This document shows, in pieces, positions 16,744 through 25,007 of a stretch of DNA of 64,000 nt. The translations under genes were made by a program, and so were the position numbers. Where the stretch lies: contig CAWCZO010000008.1 of NCBI GenBank assembly GCA_963800065.1, positions 868,001 through 932,000 of the forward strand, in the 5' to 3' direction. Each line of letters opens with the position of its first letter. The first letter of the stretch is position 1. Under the pieces are notes generated by a model. It searched no databases and was not told the origin of the DNA. It saw only the letters and a list, made by a program, of their open reading frames with translations. The DNA comes from CAWJFJ01 sp963800065. Lineage in GTDB: Bacteria > Actinomycetota > Acidimicrobiia > Acidimicrobiales > UBA8190.

Positions 16744-18516
16744 TTGCAGGGGGGCAGGGGAGCGCCCGGCACGGGTAAGGGAACACGCATCGTGTGTCTC
16801 GCTCTGGTGCTAAGCCTCCTCTGTCTGGGAATAGCGCAACCGGCTCAGGCCCTGGGGTCGCCGGTGCTCGTTTCCATTGCCGTGTCCCCCGCCTCTGCGT
16901 CGGTGGCCACCGGCGAGACCCAGCAGTTCACCGCCACCGGCATCTACTCCAACCTGACCCAGCAGAACATTACGAACTCCGTGACGTGGTCCTCGTCGGG
17001 AGGCGACGCCACTATCTCCAACGAATCGGGCTCGCAGGGACTGGCCGCCGGGGTGAGCACCGGCGTGGTGACGATCAAGGCCAGTGATCCCTCCAGTCTG
17101 ATCGACGGCACCGCCGTCCTCACGGTCAGCGCCGCCGTGTTGGTATCGGTCTCGGTGTCGCCTGTCACCGGCTCGGTGGCCGCCGGGGACACCGAGCAGT
17201 TCACCGCCACCGGCATCTATTCCAACCTGACCACCACCAATTTGACCGACTCGGTCACTTGGTCGTCGTCGGGAGGCGACGCCACTATCTCCAACGAGTC
17301 GGGCTCGCAGGGCCTGGCCACCGGGGTGAGTACCGGCGTGGTGACCATCAAGGCCAGCGATCCCTCGGCGTCGCTCGACGGCTTGGCGGCGCTGACCGTC
17401 ATTCCAGCCGTGTTGGTATCGGTCACCATTTCGCCGGTGACCACCTCGGTGGCGGAGGGCCAGACGCAGCAATTCACCGCCACCGGCACCTACTCTGACC
17501 TGGGAACGGCGGACCTCACCGACTCCGTCACCTGGTCGTCCTCGGGGGGCTCCGCCACCATCTCCAATTCGCCGGGATCGCAGGGCCTGGCCACCGGCGT
17601 GAGCACGGGCGTGGTCACCATAACCGCCACCGACCCGGCCACGTTGATCGACGGCACGGCCGTGGTGACGGTCACCCCGGCTGTCCTGGTAGCCATCGTC
17701 GTGACGCCTCCGGCCGCGACGGTGGCGGCGGGCCAGACGCAGCAATTCACCGCCACCGGCACCTACTCCAATCTGCAAACGGAGAACTTGACCGATTCCG
17801 TCACATGGTCCTCCAACAGTGAGGCAACCATCTCCAACGCCCCCGGGTCGCAGGGGCTGGCCACCGGTGTGAGTAACGGGGCAGCGACGATAACCGCCAC
17901 TGACCCGACCTCGTTGGTCGACGGTTCGGCCGTCCTTGCGGTGCTATCCGCGGTACTGGTCTCGCTGTCGGTGTCGCCGTCGAATGCCTCAGTGGCGGCG
18001 GGCCAGGCCCAGCAGTTCACCGCCACCGGCACGTACTCCAACCTGCAAACGGAGAGGTTGACCGATTCCGTCACATGGTCCTCGTCGGGCCCTGACGCCA
18101 CTATTTCCAACACGTCGTCTTCTCAGGGACTGGCCACCGGTGTGCACTCCGGCACCGTCACCATAACCGCCACTGACCCTTCGATCTCCACCGCGGGCAT
18201 CGCGCAGCTGACCGTGACCGCCAACCGGCCAGCGGTAACCGTCAGCCAGTCATCCGGGCGCCGGGGCGCCGCCGTGACCGTTTCGGGTACCGGGTTCACG
18301 AGCGGCCTGAAGGTGACGGTCACGTATAACCCGAACCGGAAGAAGCGCAAGCACATGAAGAGGGTGTTATGCCATACCAACGCCGGGAACGATGGAACGT
18401 TCTCCTGCACCGGCCGTATCCCTTCCCACCGCGGCGCCGGGCGTCGGGGAGTGAAGACCATCACCGCCGCCGAGCCCGACGGCACGTCGGCATCGACCAC
18501 GTTCAAGTTGACGTAG
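16744..18516 (+). CDS. exported protein with five tandem Big_2-type Ig repeats
   Basis: A 590-residue product. Residues 1-38 include a basic stretch and a hydrophobic signal peptide ending Ala-Gln-Ala. Then come five Ig-like (BID_2) repeats of about 91 residues, each with TQQFTATGxYS, DSVTWSS and SQGLATGVSTG cores. The C-terminal IPT/TIG-like domain (RRGAAVTVSGTGFTSGLKV) contains two Cys. The TTG at 16744 keeps the charged signal-peptide start and has GGTGGGGG before it; GTG 16792 is an alternative. No membrane anchor is visible, so it is secreted or held non-covalently. A role in adhesion or wall structure is inferred from the domain type. Confidence 0.75.
   Translation: MQGGRGAPGTGKGTRIVCLALVLSLLCLGIAQPAQALGSPVLVSIAVSPASASVATGETQQFTATGIYSNLTQQNITNSVTWSSSGGDATISNESGSQGLAAGVSTGVVTIKASDPSSLIDGTAVLTVSAAVLVSVSVSPVTGSVAAGDTEQFTATGIYSNLTTTNLTDSVTWSSSGGDATISNESGSQGLATGVSTGVVTIKASDPSASLDGLAALTVIPAVLVSVTISPVTTSVAEGQTQQFTATGTYSDLGTADLTDSVTWSSSGGSATISNSPGSQGLATGVSTGVVTITATDPATLIDGTAVVTVTPAVLVAIVVTPPAATVAAGQTQQFTATGTYSNLQTENLTDSVTWSSNSEATISNAPGSQGLATGVSNGAATITATDPTSLVDGSAVLAVLSAVLVSLSVSPSNASVAAGQAQQFTATGTYSNLQTERLTDSVTWSSSGPDATISNTSSSQGLATGVHSGTVTITATDPSISTAGIAQLTVTANRPAVTVSQSSGRRGAAVTVSGTGFTSGLKVTVTYNPNRKKRKHMKRVLCHTNAGNDGTFSCTGRIPSHRGAGRRGVKTITAAEPDGTSASTTFKLT
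16863..18230 (+). repeat. five tandem ~273-bp coding repeats
   Basis: Units recur at 273-bp spacing in the first copies (for example the boundaries 16944, 17217, 17490, 17763), with slightly shorter later units. Nucleotide identity between neighbouring copies is visibly high. The array encodes the Ig-like domains of the 16744-18516 protein and could expand or contract by recombination without losing frame. Confidence 0.75.
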
Positions 18517-18555
18517 CGTGGCGGGCACTGTGTCCGACAGCCTTCCGCGCCTGGA

Positions 18556-18651
18556 TTGCTGGTTTCGGAGACATGGGAACTCGTCCGGCTGGCCGACAGC
18601 CTCGACTGCAAGCGTGACGAGCTGGTACGGATGATCCAGAGCCTTTCCTAG
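18556..18651 (+). CDS. very short ORF, possible gene remnant
   Basis: A 31-codon frame (TTG start) ending in TAG at 18649-18651 encodes a helical peptide, LVSETWELVRLADSLDCKRD followed by ELVRMIQSLS. It looks like the C-terminus of a real small protein, with high-GC third positions. It is in the same frame as the end of the Ig-repeat gene but separated by that gene's TAG. No family is firmly recognised and no upstream continuation exists. Confidence 0.25.
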   Translation: MLVSETWELVRLADSLDCKRDELVRMIQSLS

Positions 18652-18671
18652 ACCAAGGCCCGACCCTGATC

Positions 18672-19892
18672 TCAGGGGGACTCCTCGATGTTGAATCCCA
18701 ATGCACGAACGCTGTCCAGCTGGGCACTGGTGAAGGAGGCGAGCTCTGTCGCTGAGAATGTGGCTTCCCTTTTCTCGGCCCTCCCCGTGAGCGTGGCCAT
18801 GACTGATTGAGGCGGCTCGATGTGAAGAAACTTCAACAACTGCTCGACGCCTTGCTGAGGATGCGCACAGAAATCGTCATAGTTCAACAAGTAGAACGTG
18901 TCGGCTGGCATCTGCCGTCCACGTGAGATCGCCAGTTGGTTGGCCGTGATCCAAAACTCGAGCGAACCGCCCACGTTTGCGCCAGTCGCTTCCTCGTCAA
19001 TTCCGTAGAGTGCCCCCAAGCTCCTGAATTGGTTCTGATTTCGGCTGCGCGCCATGTAGAGGCCGTTGCGGATGACATGGACATACTGGAGTCGCGCACC
19101 GAAGTGTGCACAGCTGTATTCGAGGAAGAAGTGCGTCCTCGGCTCCTTCCAACCCCACCTGGCCGTTCCGGGGGGAAACCCATTCTGAGAATGTGCGAGG
19201 CTGCGATCGAGATTGTGTACGTACTTATGGAACCATTCGGGCGGCCGACGTTGATTGCGTTTCCAGCGCGTCTCTATTCGGGATACAGCTTCCTTGACCA
19301 CCTTCCGTTCTTGGCGATCGAGTCGCTGCCCGGTCATGGCCCGTTCAAAGACGCGCAAAGCCCGGTAGACGGGTTGGTCGACTTGTTCAGGCGGATCGAG
19401 CTCCCATCTCGGGAGCGAGACCAAACAGGTGAACCAGAGATTGTCGCTGGCACCGTTGAGGTCGGCACCCAGGTAGACGCCGACTTCTCTGAGGATCTCT
19501 GCCACGAGGCGAGTGCCGCTTCCGCCAAGACCACCGATCGCCACAGGATCGACAAGCTCAGCTTCCAATCTCGTCGCTCCCTTGACGCTCACCGACAGGA
19601 CCTTCTCGTCGCTCTTCTTGATCGCAGCGTGCGCAGCGGCGTCGGAGGCGCCGGTCACCACCTCGCTCAGCCGTTGGACTTCGCGTAGTATACGGCCGGG
19701 ACGGGTTCGGTAACGGCGCAAGGGTGCCGGTGTGATCGTAGGGTCGTAGGCCTCTCCAACACTGGGTGGAATGTCCTGGCTCCGGACGTCTCGGCCCGGA
19801 GCCTGCGCGCTGGCCCTCTCCCCCCGGACCCGGACCCGGACCCGGACCTGGGCCAGGGTCAGGGCCACCGATGAGATCTCCGCCCCCAACAA
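18672..19892 (-). CDS. sulfotransferase-family protein
   Basis: The 406-codon frame has the P-loop-like PAPS-binding segment VAIGGLGGSGTRLVAEILREVG (about residues 117-138), then WGWKEPRTHFF, LQYVHVIRNGLYMA (3'-phosphate-binding region) and LLNYDDFCAHP. This is the order seen in distant sulfotransferases. The transferred group is inferred to be sulfate from PAPS; the acceptor is unknown. The N-terminus is doubtful. The first ~25 codons contain a Val-Arg dipeptide repeat encoded by a hexamer repeat, and the true start may be downstream. It is not linked to the sulfotransferase cluster at 36-41 kb. Confidence 0.65.
   Translation of the reverse strand: MLGAEISSVALTLAQVRVRVRVRGERASAQAPGRDVRSQDIPPSVGEAYDPTITPAPLRRYRTRPGRILREVQRLSEVVTGASDAAAHAAIKKSDEKVLSVSVKGATRLEAELVDPVAIGGLGGSGTRLVAEILREVGVYLGADLNGASDNLWFTCLVSLPRWELDPPEQVDQPVYRALRVFERAMTGQRLDRQERKVVKEAVSRIETRWKRNQRRPPEWFHKYVHNLDRSLAHSQNGFPPGTARWGWKEPRTHFFLEYSCAHFGARLQYVHVIRNGLYMARSRNQNQFRSLGALYGIDEEATGANVGGSLEFWITANQLAISRGRQMPADTFYLLNYDDFCAHPQQGVEQLLKFLHIEPPQSVMATLTGRAEKREATFSATELASFTSAQLDSVRALGFNIEESP
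19825..19848. repeat. hexanucleotide repeat (CGGACC)x4
   Basis: Four exact tandem copies of a 6-bp unit lie in the 5' part of the sulfotransferase frame, read on the minus strand as alternating Val-Arg. Copy-number change would keep the frame. Confidence 0.8.
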
Positions 19893-20025
19893 GGCGACCG
19901 AGGAGGGGACGGCAAATCCCCATCACGATTCTTCACAATTCGTGGTCCCTTCTCGGTCGAAAGCCACGCCGGTCGGGTCGTTTGGCCGGGAGGTTCCATC
20001 GAAAGAGAGGCGATGTCCTGCGAGA

Positions 20026-21027
20026 ATGGCGTCCGTGCGATTGATCGGCCTCTTCGGATCCGTGGCCATGGCCTTGATCCTCACCGCCTGTAGCGGAACC
20101 CAGACGCCGCCATTGCCTGCCCAGAAGCCTCTCCCAGGCGTAAAGAACTCTCCGAACTTCGTGCTCGTGAACCAAACCGGGTCGAACTTCGAGATCGAAT
20201 CGGCGAGCACGGGCAGGGTCGTCAAAGCGCTCGGTGCGATTGCCGGGTACACCGACAATGGTCTCGCTCTCTCGCCCGACGGTCAGGACGTGTATCTGAC
20301 AGCCAATGTCCACCAGTCCTTGATGATCGAACGCATAGCCGTCGCCAACAGCATGGTGACGCCGATTGCTCAGGGTGAACAGCCTGCGGTTAGTCCGAAT
20401 GGACGGCTCTTGGCGTACGGGGGAGGGACGGTAGGATCTGGGCTTCTCGTCGTGCGAGATCTCACCTCAGGAGCGGTTCGATCGATCAACCTCTCGAGGC
20501 TCCTTGGTGCACAGACCGACCTTCTCAATGCGTCGATTACCTGGCTCGGTGACAGTTCCGAGATCGTCGTCCTTCCCGGCGAAGTGGGAAACGATCTCAT
20601 GGGTAACGCGACCACGGCCCCCTTACCGGGATCGTGCAGCGCTGTGCCGGATTCTGATACCTGCCTGATCATGGTCAACGTTGGATCCCGGAAGTCACTG
20701 ACGGCCGATCGGATTGTTCTCAACGATTTGAGGCCTCCTCAAATCTTGACAGGTGATTCCTTCTCGCACGGCTTACTTCTCGCTGATTTCGAGGCTCGTC
20801 ATACTGTCGTATACAAAGCGGACGTGGCTGACACCGGGGGGAGCTTCGTCCGTCTTTTCTCTCTGCCACCGGTCCTGCCGCTGGCCTTTGACACCCGCGG
20901 TTCGGAACTGTTGTACCTCGTCGGACATGGTCCGATTGCGCTCTGGATAGGTGAAGTCACGCAACACGGACTCGAGAACGCCCGGTTGCTCAATTCCGCT
21001 GTCACCCTCGCGGGACTCGCCTGGTGA
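20026..21027 (+). CDS. lipoprotein with beta-propeller-like repeats
   Basis: A 333-residue product whose first ~23 residues are a type II signal peptide ending in the lipobox Leu-Thr-Ala-Cys, so it should be lipid-anchored on the outside of the membrane. The body has PD40/WD40-like turns (LALSPDGQDVYLTA, PAVSPNGRLLAYGG), suggesting a TolB/YVTN-type propeller, used by many exported proteins for binding. The ATG at 20026 was chosen because it places the lipobox correctly. It stands alone between the sulfotransferase and the ferredoxin gene. Confidence 0.7.
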   Translation: MASVRLIGLFGSVAMALILTACSGTQTPPLPAQKPLPGVKNSPNFVLVNQTGSNFEIESASTGRVVKALGAIAGYTDNGLALSPDGQDVYLTANVHQSLMIERIAVANSMVTPIAQGEQPAVSPNGRLLAYGGGTVGSGLLVVRDLTSGAVRSINLSRLLGAQTDLLNASITWLGDSSEIVVLPGEVGNDLMGNATTAPLPGSCSAVPDSDTCLIMVNVGSRKSLTADRIVLNDLRPPQILTGDSFSHGLLLADFEARHTVVYKADVADTGGSFVRLFSLPPVLPLAFDTRGSELLYLVGHGPIALWIGEVTQHGLENARLLNSAVTLAGLAW

Positions 21028-21074
21028 TCCTCAGCGGCCTGTCCGGCCAAGCCGCCGCGTCGTGATCGGGTGGT

Positions 21075-21272
21075 TCACGCCTCGACCTCAACGATGGCCA
21101 GTTCTGGACAATTGGCGATCGCCAGCCGGGCCCCCTCTTCGAGGCCCGGAGGAACGCGGCCGTCGCCGACCACTGACGATTGGCCGTAGTCGTCGATGTC
21201 GAATAGGTCGGGTGCCAGCGCGTAGCAGCGGGCGTGCCCCTGGCACTTCTCCGGGTCCACGGCGATCTTCAT
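21075..21272 (-). CDS. 3Fe-4S ferredoxin (P450 redox partner)
   Basis: A 65-residue ferredoxin with Cys10-x2-His13-x2-Cys16 and Cys55-Pro: the third-position His replaces a cluster Cys, as in the mycobacterial and streptomycete 3Fe-4S ferredoxins that serve P450s. Its ATG overlaps the P450 stop (ATGA), so the two are translationally coupled. It should carry electrons from a reductase to the P450. No reductase gene is nearby. Confidence 0.9.
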   Translation of the reverse strand: MKIAVDPEKCQGHARCYALAPDLFDIDDYGQSSVVGDGRVPPGLEEGARLAIANCPELAIVEVEA

Positions 21273-22468
21273 GGGAACACCACCGGAATCGATCGAGGAC
21301 CGCGGACCTGGCCTCCGGCCCAGGTGACCTGGGCGTCATGGGCCAGGTGGAAGGTTGGGATCCGAGCCAACCACTCCTCGAGGGCCACTCTGAGCTCCAT
21401 CCGGGCCAGATTGGAGCCGGCGCAGCGGTGGATCCCTGTGCCGAAGGCGATATGGCGATTGTGGGCCCGGTCGAGCACCACCTGATCGGGGTGCTCGAAG
21501 GCAGCCGGGTCGCGGTTGGCGGCAGGAAAGTTCATCAGGACCTTGTCCCCAGCGGCCATTGGACACCCTTGGAACACGGTGTCGGCCCTCACGACGCGAG
21601 CCATGGTCACGGGGGAGTAGACGCGCAGGAATTCCTCCACCGCCGAAGCCTGCAACTGAGGTTCGGCGACCAGGCGGTCCCTGTGCCGGGGGTTGCGGGC
21701 CAGATGCCAGAGCGTCGAGCCGATGGCACTCCACGTCGTGTCGATGCCGGCGATCAGCACGAGGCCTGCGATCCCGAGGATCAGGTCGTCCTCGATTGGT
21801 TTACCGTCGTGGTTGGTTTGGGCGAGTTGGCTGATCAGATCGTCTTGGGGGTCATCCTTGCGTAGTTGGAGGTGCTCAATGAGGAAGCCCAGGATCCCGT
21901 CACCGCCCCTCTTCACCCGATCCGGCTCGTCAGCGAACTCGAGGACGTCGCGGACCCAGCCGGTGAAGGTGTCGGAGAGTTCCTCGGGAACACCGAGAAT
22001 CTTGGCGATGACCCGCACCGGTATCTGCTGGGCGAAGTCGGCGGCAGCGTCGGCATGACCGGTGTCGATGAAGCCGTCGATCAAACGCCGACACAGATCG
22101 CGGGTCATCGCCTCGTAGCCGTCGACCTTGGTGTGGGAGAACCACGGCAGCAGCAGGCGCCTGGTCCAGGTGTGCAGAGGCGGATCGGCTGAGATCGGCG
22201 GCAGCCCGTAGGGGAGCAGATCGTCGTCGGGATCCTCCTCGGTGGCGATGACCGCCACTTCGAGGGAACTGAACCGCTCGATGTCGTGAGCGGCCTCGGT
22301 AACGTCTGCGTAGGTGGTGAGCAACCAAGCGCCCCCCCGACGATCGGTGTGAGCGACCGGGCAGGTCTTCCGGAGGTCGTCCCAGATCGAGAACGGATCG
22401 TCGATATACCTGGGATCCATGACGTCGAAATCCGTGGCCCAGTCAGCGACGGGCTGGCGTTGCGCCAT
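21269..22468 (-). CDS. cytochrome P450
   Basis: A 399-residue bacterial class I P450. It has the I-helix oxygen-binding stretch AGIDTTWSA, the ExxR of the K helix in EEFLRVYSP, and the haem loop FGTGIHRCAGSNLAR with its axial Cys. The start at 22468 is preceded by GGAGGAGAACG. The subfamily and substrate cannot be told from the sequence; the style resembles actinobacterial sterol, terpene or xenobiotic P450s. It is cytoplasmic and pairs with the 3Fe-4S ferredoxin immediately downstream. Confidence 0.92.
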   Translation of the reverse strand: MAQRQPVADWATDFDVMDPRYIDDPFSIWDDLRKTCPVAHTDRRGGAWLLTTYADVTEAAHDIERFSSLEVAVIATEEDPDDDLLPYGLPPISADPPLHTWTRRLLLPWFSHTKVDGYEAMTRDLCRRLIDGFIDTGHADAAADFAQQIPVRVIAKILGVPEELSDTFTGWVRDVLEFADEPDRVKRGGDGILGFLIEHLQLRKDDPQDDLISQLAQTNHDGKPIEDDLILGIAGLVLIAGIDTTWSAIGSTLWHLARNPRHRDRLVAEPQLQASAVEEFLRVYSPVTMARVVRADTVFQGCPMAAGDKVLMNFPAANRDPAAFEHPDQVVLDRAHNRHIAFGTGIHRCAGSNLARMELRVALEEWLARIPTFHLAHDAQVTWAGGQVRGPRSIPVVFP

Positions 22469-22825
22469 CGTTCTCCTCCAGGTCGTCCTCGAAGCTCGTG
22501 CAATGCTCGCGCACGTGGCCATCGGAACGCCAAGGCCCGCCCCACGGCGTGCCATGAGGCGAAGAGCATCATCTCCTGAGTGACCAGGAAGCACTGGACG
22601 AGACGGTTCATGTCCACGTAGCTCCTCGGCGCACCGGCATTCGGCCCTGGTCAACCGGCCCTGCCCGCGCCGCTCGCGGGCTTCGGCCCGCCGGGTGACA
22701 CGCAAAGCAGTGACAGAGTCACGTGAGGTGTCCTTCGACCAGCGCCCGGCCCGCTGTAACGGCCGCGTCCCGTCGTCGTTCTACCCCTAGTGCCCCGCAG
22801 CCGACTGCGGAGAGAGGAGTCGTCG
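22469..22825. other. divergent non-coding region between P450 and exported protein
   Basis: These 357 bases separate two divergently transcribed genes and should hold both promoters. A minus-strand frame starting at 22617 (MDMNRLVQCF) runs into the P450 in another frame and is not supported. I saw no clear operator. Confidence 0.4.
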
Positions 22826-23776
22826 ATGCAACGCACCCGGCGGGTCAAGTGGATCGCCGTCGTGGCGGCGGCCCTGGTCATGTCCCTGTCGACGGGTGGC
22901 ACCCTCGCCTGGGCGCAGAGCCCGAAGGGGTCGTCCGTCGGTCCTCATCAGTTCTTCGTGGGGACGGTGAACGGCCTGGCCGCCAATGCCGTGATCACGG
23001 TGGTGTGCCCCGGCCCCTCCGACGTCGGTCACGCCGTCAGTGGCCAGACGCTCCAGGTGAACGCCGCCGCCGACACGGGCACCAACGTGGGGTTCACCGG
23101 ATCCAAGGCCAAGAAGATCGTCGCCGACCTCGCCATCGCCAAAAAGGCGAACGGGTCGCTGGCGACGTTCACACGATACGGGGTGCCCAAGCCGTTTCCG
23201 ACGTCGTTGCTCCTGCCGTGCTCCGGCACGGGGATCGTGATCTTCGATCCGACACCGGGGAGCAAGACCGCGGTGGCGTACGAGGTCAGCGTGACCTTCG
23301 AGAACGAGGGAGCCTCGCCTTCCGACGGCTCTCGGCTCCGTGCCGGTCAGGCCGCGCCCCCCCAGTGCAGCCAGAGCCAGGTCCGGATCACGGCCCAGAC
23401 CAACCACGGCGTCTACCCGCCCGGACATCCGGTGGTGATGACATCGTCCATCACGAACGTATCCTCTTCCTCCTGCACCATCTTCCTGGGAGCGGTCCGC
23501 GGTTGGTCACCCACCTTCACCGTGACCAATTCCAAGGGCGTGGTGGTGTGGGACCGTTGCTGGGTCCGTGACCAACCGGGAGCATGTGCCACGGTGCTCT
23601 TCTCCCACACGCTCCGCCCAGGGCATCGCTACCAGCAGAAGGCCACCTGGGATCAACGTTCGGGACCCGACGGCCAACCGCCCGTGCAGGTCCCGCAAGG
23701 CCAATACACCTTTGCCACTTATTACCAGTACATCGGCGGACCGGCCTCGGTCACCTTCGACATCCTCGTCGGCTGA
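22826..23776 (+). CDS. exported protein with a C-terminal BsuPI-like domain
   Basis: A 316-residue product. The signal peptide (residues 1-34, basic MQRTRRVKW then a hydrophobic core, Ala-Trp-Ala) is followed by a domain I do not recognise that contains two Cys. The C-terminal ~120 residues resemble the BsuPI intracellular-proteinase-inhibitor fold (YPPGHPVVMTSSITNVS, TVTNSKGVVVWDRCW, RPGHRYQQKATWDQ, PQGQYTFATYY). Many exported actinobacterial proteins carry this module, so actual protease inhibition is uncertain. The ATG at 22826 has GAGAGAGGAG upstream. The next gene is 52 bases downstream. Confidence 0.65.
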   Translation: MQRTRRVKWIAVVAAALVMSLSTGGTLAWAQSPKGSSVGPHQFFVGTVNGLAANAVITVVCPGPSDVGHAVSGQTLQVNAAADTGTNVGFTGSKAKKIVADLAIAKKANGSLATFTRYGVPKPFPTSLLLPCSGTGIVIFDPTPGSKTAVAYEVSVTFENEGASPSDGSRLRAGQAAPPQCSQSQVRITAQTNHGVYPPGHPVVMTSSITNVSSSSCTIFLGAVRGWSPTFTVTNSKGVVVWDRCWVRDQPGACATVLFSHTLRPGHRYQQKATWDQRSGPDGQPPVQVPQGQYTFATYYQYIGGPASVTFDILVG

Positions 23777-23828
23777 GCTGCCTGTGCCGACACCGGCCGC
23801 GATCCGGCCGCGGCGATAGCCTGTTCGT

Positions 23829-24983
23829 ATGAGGACCGGCAGCAGAATGGCGGCGCTCCTGGGAGCTTGCGCCATCGTGGTGGTGACCGGTCTCGCTACG
23901 GGAATCGGCTCATCATCGGCATCGTCGCTGCCAGGGGCCGGCCAGCATCCGGGGTTCGTCGGGGGAGGCGCTGATCCGGCCGGGGTCGACGGCTGGGGCC
24001 AGTTCGGTACCGACGGCGGTGCCAAGCCCATCGGTGACGTTCCCCAGCCGATCTCGTTGTCCGACGTTTCGGCCATCCAGGCGTCGAACTCCGATGACTA
24101 TGCCATCGTCAACGGCACCGAGTACGCCTGGGGATACGGCAACGGCGGGGAGCTGGGCAGGGGCACCAACGCCAACTCGTTCACCACGCCGGTGGTGGTG
24201 GACTTCCCGTTAGGCACGACGGTGACGTCGATCGGCGATGCCTATGACTCTGGGTTCGCCGTCGATTCCTCAGGCCACGCATGGTCGTGGGGAACGGACT
24301 CCAACGGCGACTTGTGTCGGGGTGGAACCAAGGATGTACCAGAGATGATCCCCGGCATGCCTTCGGTCACGGCCGTCTCGGGCGGAGGCAATCACACCTT
24401 GTGGCTCACGGAGTCGGGCCAGGTCTACGCCTGCGGGCTCAACAAGTACGGCGAACTGGGCGATGGCAACTTCACCAACTCGGGCACCCCCGTCGAGGTG
24501 TCAGGGCTCACGGATGTCGTCGCGGTGTCTGCAGCCTGGAATTCCTCGGCCGCCCTTACGGCCAGTGGCCAGCTCTTCATGTGGGGCTGGAACAAACTCG
24601 GTGATCTCGGCGTCGGCAACAAGACCGATCAGGACACGCCGCAGCCGGTTCCCGGCACCTTCTCGCAGGTGTACGCCGGTGGATCGAACAGCGCCAACAG
24701 CCACACCCTCGCCATCACCACGAACGGGGCGGTCGAGGCGTGGGGCAAGCACTACGGCCTGTCACCTGTCGTCCTCGATCTGCCTTTCACCGCCAGTCAG
24801 GTCATGGCCGGGGGTGGTGAGTCCGGGGCCGTCGACACGGACGGAAACGTCTGGATGTGGGGCAGCGAGGCGTTCGGGGGCGTTGGAAACGGAGAAACCC
24901 GCGGCTACACGGCGACGCCCGTGATGGTCGATTCTGACCGGACGGCGCTCTCGGGGACGGCGGGAAACGTCGTCGACCTCTAG
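23829..24983 (+). CDS. secreted RCC1-repeat beta-propeller protein
   Basis: A 384-residue product with a signal peptide (first ~30 residues). About seven RCC1-type blades follow, recognisable by Tyr/Trp-Gly turns such as EYAWGYGNGGELGRG, AWSWGTDSNGDLCRG, VYACGLNKYGELGDG, LFMWGWNKLGDLGVG and VWMWGSEAFGGVGNG. Bacterial RCC1 propellers are binding scaffolds; the partner is unknown. The start is ATG 23829. It may share a transcript with the BsuPI-like gene 52 bases upstream. It converges with the S53 peptidase gene 24 bases downstream. Confidence 0.8.
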   Translation: MRTGSRMAALLGACAIVVVTGLATGIGSSSASSLPGAGQHPGFVGGGADPAGVDGWGQFGTDGGAKPIGDVPQPISLSDVSAIQASNSDDYAIVNGTEYAWGYGNGGELGRGTNANSFTTPVVVDFPLGTTVTSIGDAYDSGFAVDSSGHAWSWGTDSNGDLCRGGTKDVPEMIPGMPSVTAVSGGGNHTLWLTESGQVYACGLNKYGELGDGNFTNSGTPVEVSGLTDVVAVSAAWNSSAALTASGQLFMWGWNKLGDLGVGNKTDQDTPQPVPGTFSQVYAGGSNSANSHTLAITTNGAVEAWGKHYGLSPVVLDLPFTASQVMAGGGESGAVDTDGNVWMWGSEAFGGVGNGETRGYTATPVMVDSDRTALSGTAGNVVDL

Positions 24984-24993
24984 CGAGGCGCTA
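24981..24993. terminator. possible bidirectional terminator stem
   Basis: TAGCG-AGG-CGCTA overlaps the stop of the RCC1 gene in the 24-base gap between two convergent genes. The stem is only 5 bp and there is no U-tract. Confidence 0.2.
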
Positions 24994-25007
24994 ATGCCAC
25001 CGGATCG

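Noticed and set aside
16863..18230. CRISPR array
   Set aside because: The repeats are ~273 bp, coding and without unique spacers.
22105..22617. Minus-strand ORF MDMNRLVQCF overlapping the P450 gene
   Set aside because: It runs into the P450 coding sequence out of frame and turns into Arg/Pro/Ser-rich shadow sequence.
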